Of a DNA stretch of 64,000 nt, positions 58,328 to 64,000 are shown in pieces (the stretch's first letter is position 1; every line of letters begins with the position of its first letter). The notes below the pieces were generated by a model. That model made no database searches. It worked only from the letters and a program-made list of their open reading frames with translations, and was not told the DNA's origin. The translations under genes were made by a program, and so were the position numbers. The DNA lies in contig MBPM02000058.1 in the NCBI GenBank assembly GCA_001695595.3, forward strand, positions 468,608 to 532,607, written 5' to 3'. Origin of the DNA: Plasmopara viticola. Taxonomy: Eukaryota; Oomycota; Peronosporomycetes; Peronosporales; Peronosporaceae.

Positions 58328-61249
58328 CAGGCGGTGTAAACTGTACTATCTCGCCTTCTGCTGCCCTAATCAGCTCGCTAGGGTTTACACAATTCCGATT
58401 TTCGCTGCTTCTATTGGCGCCGCTGATCAAGGCTTGAAAGATGACAAGGACAATACGCAGCCGACGAGTTGCATGTGAAGGGAGAAGCTGCGGTCTTTGT
58501 TTCGTGAACAATGTGTTTCTAAGTAATTTATTTTCGCACTCACCCAGCGGTCATATTCGGTGGTAGTGTAAGACACGTAAAAAGGCTTCTGCATCGAATG
58601 AGACAATGCTGCAAACCGTGAGGACACGAAATTTGTTTCTGCTTGTGTGTATATTAGCGCGTACACCGAGGTCGACAAGACGGATGTTTGTTGATCTTAA
58701 TGGCGGTCATTCGTTCAGTCTTAGCGTTACCATATACTTGCGTCGCACCCATTCTGCATTTTTTTTTACCGTGCGGGTCGATAACGTTCCATTGCATACA
58801 CAAAGACTGCTCTCTGGTCTCACTTGGATTGCCGTTTAGTGTGTAGTTGAGAAGACGCGTTTGCCATCAGGTAATAAAGACAACGGATTCTCTCCCTTAT
58901 CAAAGCAGCTGCTCACATTTGTCGCATGGACGTCTTGTCGTGTGGACCATATGTAGATGGTTTATGCGACCAATGGTGCGGCATTGGACCACGCGACAGG
59001 TACAGAATCTAACGAGTTTGCGTTATCAAGAATTTACTACCGGCATTCCAAGTAAACGAAAGCTTTACAAACATAGATAGCCTACCAGAATTTAATTCGC
59101 TCTTTTCTTTCACATCTTGTCGCTCTCATGTGGTCGTTACCCAGATTGGTTGGCAAACTATCTAAGTAAATAGGATTCTGCAGCTCAAGCACGACCAGGA
59201 GCCCACTATTCTTTTCGCACTGCAAGTGGTGAAGCATGCGTCGATCGTGCGGTTTCATCCTCATTCTAGCTACATTCCTGGCCACTGGTCACGGCGAACC
59301 CAAACAAAAGGCTATTGCTAGCCAACATCCCTTACCATCAAGAAATCCTGTCATTCGCACTGGTCACGAAGACCCTACCCATCGTGGTTCCCGAGATCAT
59401 TAACGACAAGGCGGGGAGTAAGCGTCGTGGAATCCATCGTTAAACCATGCAAGCAAGACAAGTTGACTCGCCATGTCCCATTCAACATGAGCAGAATAAA
59501 GCAATCATTTTATCGGTAAAATACCCTACACGATACGGAAAATCGTACTGCTTTAGTAACAAAAACAATACAATGTTCTTCTGACTTGGCTTACTCTTTC
59601 AACTCAGTTGCTTAATTCTTTGATGGCGAAAATACCGCGGTCTGAATACAATTTCGTCTTGTCGTTATGACTCGGTCAAGTTACACCGGGGAAGTCCGTG
59701 TGCTGTCTATAGTTTCAACTCTAAAAGTATGGTAAGTAAAGATCTAGGGGCCGTTTCGCAATTAAAATTGGCGCTTCTCCTTGCGTGTCGAGGTAGGGTC
59801 TGCTTGTATTTTCGGCAAGGCTAGCACACTCAGGTAAGATATACCCGTTCCAGACGTGCTAGTACCAAATTGCTTTCTATGTTTTGTGGCCAGATTTCTT
59901 CAAGTTACAGGGGTCAGCTTTGCTTTATAATGTAAACGAACCGCAAGTGATTTGGTGAGAGTATACGAGCTGACGGCATTGCCACCAGCCAGTACTTACA
60001 TGCAAGAATGACGCACTTTGTATTCAATACCGCGGTATTTCACACACATCAATCGCGTTACTTAAAGTTATGACACGTTTCCGTATGTCATAATACTAGT
60101 GTGTTATTGCCCGTCTCATCTAAATTAGGCGAGCAGTATGAAAAAGCCTTTTTTGAGAGCGACTCAGTCCTCATTACACCATTTCAATTTGACAGCTAGC
60201 GCAATGGTTCCCGTGTCTTAAAAGAAGTGAAAGCAGACAGTAATTTGATGTTATGCTATGCAACTGCATCATTCCTTTAAGTTACGATCGTAAATGAATA
60301 GCGTCCTAAGTAAACGACAGTTATCTTAATCATTGCATCAGCTTTAGCAGCTTACCACCTTAAAGATTTTGTTGACCATTTCTAAAGCTGAACCAGAAAC
60401 GAAAATTCTGATAGTAATATGTTGTAGAATCACAGCATTGTGCATTGGCGCAATATGTAGTATACCATCTGATGGCGCTTCCACCAAGTGATGATAAATT
60501 CAAAGGCTCTCACGGTCGCATTGATCACTGTTGTGACTAAACTCGGACACACAGCTTACTAGACGACAGCCGAGGGCTGCTTTAAGCCGATTCGATAATG
60601 TTTTGAGACTGCAGCTTTATTTTGCAGTACTGTCAACCTTTGAGTCCATTATGGCTCCTGATTAATGTGCGATTAAGAGGTGTCCGAGTGCTAGTATGTT
60701 GCTTGTCGCGCTTTGACACAGTACTTTGCGTCGAGCCATTCAAAAATATTCAATTATAAAAATTGCTTACGCTTTGGCTTTTCAAGTGCACACCGCACAG
60801 TGTTTATACACCTTTTTATTATGGAGTCACTACAGTATTCGTTCACCACCCCATATCCCCACTTTTTGTGGCACGCCAACACCATCTTCTCGGTATTCAA
60901 TGACTGTTGATACACACACACACACACACAAAAAGTTGAAATGTAGAAAATCAAGACGAAGGAGGAGCTGAAGCCAAGTTTGTGATGACCAAATACGACG
61001 CAGAGGAGGAAGAACATGCGGTAGGGCTGCAGACCGCACAGGACGCACAACGAATCCCCGACATTTGGGCACTCAGAGCTTTGGCTAGGCGAGAAGTTCC
61101 TATTACCAAGTCGGATCGTACCAGATCAAGAGATTTCATGAAGTATGTTTACACGAGATACAGAGTAAATCTCGAGACATTCGAACAACAACTCGCAAAG
61201 ATCAACGGAAAGCTCGTCGTCAATACGTATTGACCGAGAGTTGATACGC
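57975..61249 (+). repeat. Array unit 16 (type B)
   Basis: 3,275 bp. Shares the 32 bp loss of unit 15 plus three more bases near 60,950, and the tctagc variant near 58,325 shared with unit 17. It is the closest relative of unit 17. Confidence 0.95.
59236..59403 (+). CDS. Secreted small peptide ORF (unit 16 copy)
   Basis: Same 55 codons as unit 1. Phe14 is present, so the Leu14 variant is confined to units 14-15. Confidence 0.55.
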   Translation: MRRSCGFILILATFLATGHGEPKQKAIASQHPLPSRNPVIRTGHEDPTHRGSRDH

Positions 61250-61596
61250 AGTGGCTGGCTTTACAGGCGTATGTCATGAACGTCTATGAAGAAGAATCTT
61301 AATTGCGCGAATGTGAATCAACTTGAGAGTTTTCAGGAAAAGGTGGTAACGACGATATTTTGTACTAGTTAAGAGAACGAGGTAGCAACAGGAGGGTAGT
61401 GGGTATCGCTGCAATTGCAATTTTGACAAGCCACGTGGAGAGATGCAGTTGCAGGATGGCATGCTGTCTAAACGCTTTTTAAAGATGAAACCAAGCGAAC
61501 GTTCTGTTTTAAGGTAGCTGGTGAAGAACTTTCTTTTCTGTTCTGGATCGAGCGACGACGACGCGAGCACCTGGATCTGTTTACTGCAGAGTCTAG
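60935..61596 (+). pseudogene. Decayed PH-domain gene (unit 16/17 boundary), two segments fused in one frame
   Basis: Small losses in cgaatccccgacat and ggatcgtacc join the acidic segment and the MKYVYTRYRVN segment into one 83-codon frame, 60982-61233, ending at the shared TGA after GKLVVNTY. The GWLYKQ stretch is damaged (tttacaggcg lacks four bases). The FKV strand region reads aactttcttttctg. It is still clearly non-functional. Confidence 0.47.
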
Positions 61597-63843
61597 CAGG
61601 CGGTGTAAACTGTACTATCTCGCCTTCTGCTGCCCTAATCAGCTCGCTAGGGTTTACACAATTCCGATTTTCGCTGCTTCTATTGGCGCCGCTGATCAAG
61701 GCTTGAAAGATGACAAGGACAATACGCAGCCGACGAGTTGCATGTGAAGGGAGAAGCTGCGGTCTTTGTTTCGTGAACAATGTGTTTCTAAGTAATTTAT
61801 TTTCGCACTCACCCAGCGGTCATTTTCGGTGGTAGTGTAAGACACGTAAAAAGGCTTCTGCATCGAATGAGACAATGCTGCAAACCGTCGAGGACACGAA
61901 GTCTGTTTCTGCTTGTGTGTATATTAGCGCGTACACCGAGGTCGACAAGACGGATGTCTGTTGATCTTAATGGCGGTCATTCGTTCAGTCTTAGCGTTAC
62001 CATATACTTGCGTCGCACCCATTCTGCATTTTTTTTTACCGTGCGGGTCGATAACGTTCCATTGCATACACAAAGACTGCTCTCTGGTCTCACTTGGATT
62101 GCCGTTTAGTGTGTAAAATTGAGAAGACGCGTTTGCCATCAGGTAATAAAGACAACGGATTCTCTCCCTTATCAAAGCAGCTGCTCACATTTGTCGCATG
62201 GACGTCTTGTCGTGTGGACCATATGTAGATGGTTTTATGCGACCAATGGTGCGGCATTGGACCACGCGACAGGTTCACAGAATCTAACGAGTTTGCGTTA
62301 TCAAGAATTTACTACCGGCATTCCAAGTAAACGAAAGCTTTACAAACATAGATAGCCTACCAGAATTTAAATTCGCTTCTTTTTTTCACATCTTGTCGCT
62401 CTCATGTGGTCGTTACCCAATTGGTTGGCAAACTATCTAAGTAAATAGGATTCTGCAGCTCAAGCACGACCAGGAGCCCACTATTCTTTTCGCACTGCAA
62501 GTGGTGAAGCATGCATCGATCGTGCGGTTTCATCTTCATTCTAGCTACATTCCTGGCCACTGGTCACGGCGAACCCAAACAAAAGGCTATTGCTAGCCAA
62601 CATCCCTTACCATCAAGAAATCCTGTCATTCGCACTGGTCACGAAGACCCTACCCATCGTGGTTCCCGAGATCATTAACGACAAGGCGGGGAGTAAGCGT
62701 CGTGGAATCCATCGTTAAACCATGCAAGCAAGACAAGTTGACTCGCCATGTCCCATTCAACATGAGCAGAATAAAGCAATCATTTTATCGGTAAAATACC
62801 CTACACGATACGGAAATCGTACTGCTTTAGTAACAAAAACAATACAATGTTCTTCTGACTTGGCTTACTCTTTCGACTCAGTTGCTTAATTCTTTGATGG
62901 CGAAAAATACCGCGGTCTGAGATTCAATTTCGTCTTGTCGTTATGACTCGGTCAAGTTTACTTCGGGGAAGTCCGTGTGCTGTCTATACTCTTAATTCTC
63001 AAAGTATGGTAAGTAAAGATCTAAAGGCCGTTTCGCAATTAAAATTGGCGCTTCTCCTTGCGTGTCGAGGTAGGGTCTGCTTGTATTTTTCGGCAAGGCT
63101 AGCACACTCAGGTATGATATACCTTTCAGACATGCTAGTACAAAATTGCTTTCTATGTTTTGTGGCCAGATTACTTCAAGTTACATGGATCAGCTTTGCT
63201 TTATTATGTAAACGAACCGCAAGTGGTTTGGTGAGAGTATACGAGCTGACGGCATTGCCACCAGCCAGTCCTTACACGCGAGAATGACGCACTCTGTATT
63301 CAATACCGGCATTTCACACACATCAATCGCGTTACTTAAAAGTTATGACACGTTTCCGTATGTCATAATACTAGTGTGTTATTGCCCGTCTCATCTAAAT
63401 TAGGCGAGCAGTATGAAAAAGCCTTAATTTGAGAGCGACTCAGTCCTCATTACACCATTTCAATTTGACAGCTAGCGCAATGGTTCCCGTGTCTTAAAGA
63501 AGTGAAGCAGACAGTAATTGATGTTATGCTATGCACTGCATCATTCCTTTAAGTTCGATGGAAATGAATAGCGTCTAAGTAAACGACAGTTATCTAATCA
63601 TTGCATAGCTTTAGCAGAGTACCACCTTAAAGATTTTGTTGACCATATTAAAGCTGAACCAGAAACAATAATTCTGATAGTAATATGTTGTAGAATCACA
63701 GCATTGTGCATTGGCGCAATATGTAGTATCCATCTGATGGCGCTTCACGATCAATGATAAATTGGAAGGCCCTCACGATGCATTGATCACCCCTTGACTA
63801 GAATCGGACACACAGCTTACTAGACGACAGCGAGGGATGCTTT
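61250..63843 (+). repeat. Array unit 17, truncated by antisense LTR
   Basis: About 2.6 kb of the unit, ending in gagggatgcttt where the LTR begins. The stretch 63,490-63,840 has an unusual density of one-base losses compared with all other units. Its last 100 bp (taaattggaaggc, ctagaatcgg, gagggatgc) match the unit 1/3 form, not the neighbouring type B form. Confidence 0.93.
62511..62678 (+). CDS. Secreted small peptide ORF (unit 17 copy)
   Basis: Two amino-acid changes: Arg2 to His (CGT to CAT) and Leu9 to Phe (CTC to TTC). The signal peptide remains plausible with one basic residue fewer. No indel, although this unit is elsewhere the most indel-ridden of the array. Confidence 0.53.
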   Translation: MHRSCGFIFILATFLATGHGEPKQKAIASQHPLPSRNPVIRTGHEDPTHRGSRDH

Positions 63844-64000
63844 TATAACATGTGATTGTCGAGTGCAAAATGAAAGGAAATTCATAGGAATAAAGCAAAC
63901 TATGGCTCTTACTCACTTGTAGACGCACGTGTTCTTCTGTCTCGATATTCTAGAATGTGACTATTTCTCTTATATGTCAAGTTGGCACATATTGTGGGAC
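63844..64000 (-). mobile_element. Partial copia-2-family LTR, antisense, running off the window
   Basis: Reverse complement of the copia-2 LTR from its 3' end (TATAACA on the + strand) to within about 20 bp of its 5' end. Shared blocks include aattcataggaataaagcaa, gtgttcttctgtctcg and ctcttatatgtcaagttggc. It differs from both copia-2 LTRs by several substitutions and small indels, so it is a separate insertion. It interrupts array unit 17 after gggatgcttt. The window ends before it is clear whether this is a solo LTR or the 3' LTR of an antisense element. Confidence 0.92.

Larger units (their letters stand above)
1..63843 (+). repeat. Tandem array of 17 head-to-tail ~3.3 kb units
   Basis: The same sequence, starting at an arbitrary anchor (agtggctggctttacaag), recurs at 1, 3235, 6534, 9836, 13129, 16428, 19033, 22352, 25661, 28973, 32283, 35596, 38911, 46674, 54690, 57975 and 61250. 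Most units are 3,234-3,319 bp. Unit 6 is 2,605 bp, and units 13 and 14 are lengthened by copia insertions. Neighbouring units are nearly identical over long stretches and differ mainly by small indels. Stretches of each unit outside the PH remnant, ORF2 and the secreted-peptide block (roughly unit positions 320-590, 1010-1130 and 1520-2860) contain no gene I can recognise. The array begins before base 1. It is interrupted at 63,844 by an antisense LTR, so its true right end is not seen. Known mechanisms for such arrays are unequal crossing-over and gene conversion. Confidence 0.97.

Noticed and set aside
1..64000. Ribosomal DNA, tRNA, 5S, snRNA or histone array
   Set aside because: A 3.3-kb tandem unit suggested one of these, but I found no rRNA core motifs, tRNA arms with B-box, or histone-like frames in the unit.
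1..64000. CRISPR array or bacterial defence island
   Set aside because: The repeats are kilobase-sized, there are no short spaced repeats or cas-like genes, and the retroelements are eukaryotic.

Overview
The window is almost entirely one tandem array. A unit of about 3.3 kb recurs seventeen times, head to tail on the + strand, from base 1 to about 63,843 (sixteen complete units and one broken at the right end). Two Ty1/copia LTR retrotransposons sit inside the array, at 39,908-44,351 and 47,535-52,235, and a third LTR in the opposite orientation breaks the last unit at 63,844. I see no rRNA, tRNA, CRISPR array, bacterial operon or housekeeping gene. The DNA is eukaryotic: half-tRNA-primed copia elements with target-site duplications, AATAAA signals and CA microsatellites. 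The style of the copia polyproteins and of the secreted peptide suggest an oomycete (Phytophthora or downy mildew type), but that assignment is inference.

Units (cut at an arbitrary anchor, the codons for a Ser-Gly-Trp-Leu-Tyr-Lys-Gln stretch) start at 1, 3235, 6534, 9836, 13129, 16428, 19033, 22352, 25661, 28973, 32283, 35596, 38911, 46674, 54690, 57975 and 61250. They form two subtypes. Units 1-6 are type A and units 7-17 are type B. Unit 6 is a recombinant, A on its left and B on its right, missing about 690 bp at the switch. In order from the anchor each unit holds: the distal part of a decayed PH-domain gene; an open frame of 77-139 codons of doubtful meaning (ORF2); a strongly conserved block of about 370 bp containing a 55-codon ORF with an N-terminal signal peptide and a downstream AATAAA; about 1.3 kb with no recognisable gene but with a 14-bp palindrome and a hairpin; a CA microsatellite; and the proximal part of the next PH-gene copy.

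The most interesting element is the 55-codon secreted-peptide ORF. It is open, with no indel, in sixteen of seventeen units, while other parts of the unit have many 1-700 bp indels. The exception is unit 13, just downstream of the first copia element. It has a GTG at the start position and a one-base-shorter version that opens a different 68-codon frame with a more typical signal-peptide cleavage region. This raises the question of which frame is ancestral.

Neither copia element is intact. Copia-1 (4,444 bp, TSD CGACC) has one long gag-pol frame broken only by two TAG codons. Copia-2 (4,701 bp, TSD CCGTT) has one early TAA and two frameshifts. It is very compact: its gag ATG lies inside the primer-binding site and its pol stop codon lies inside the 3' LTR. 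The partial LTR at the right edge belongs to the copia-2 family.
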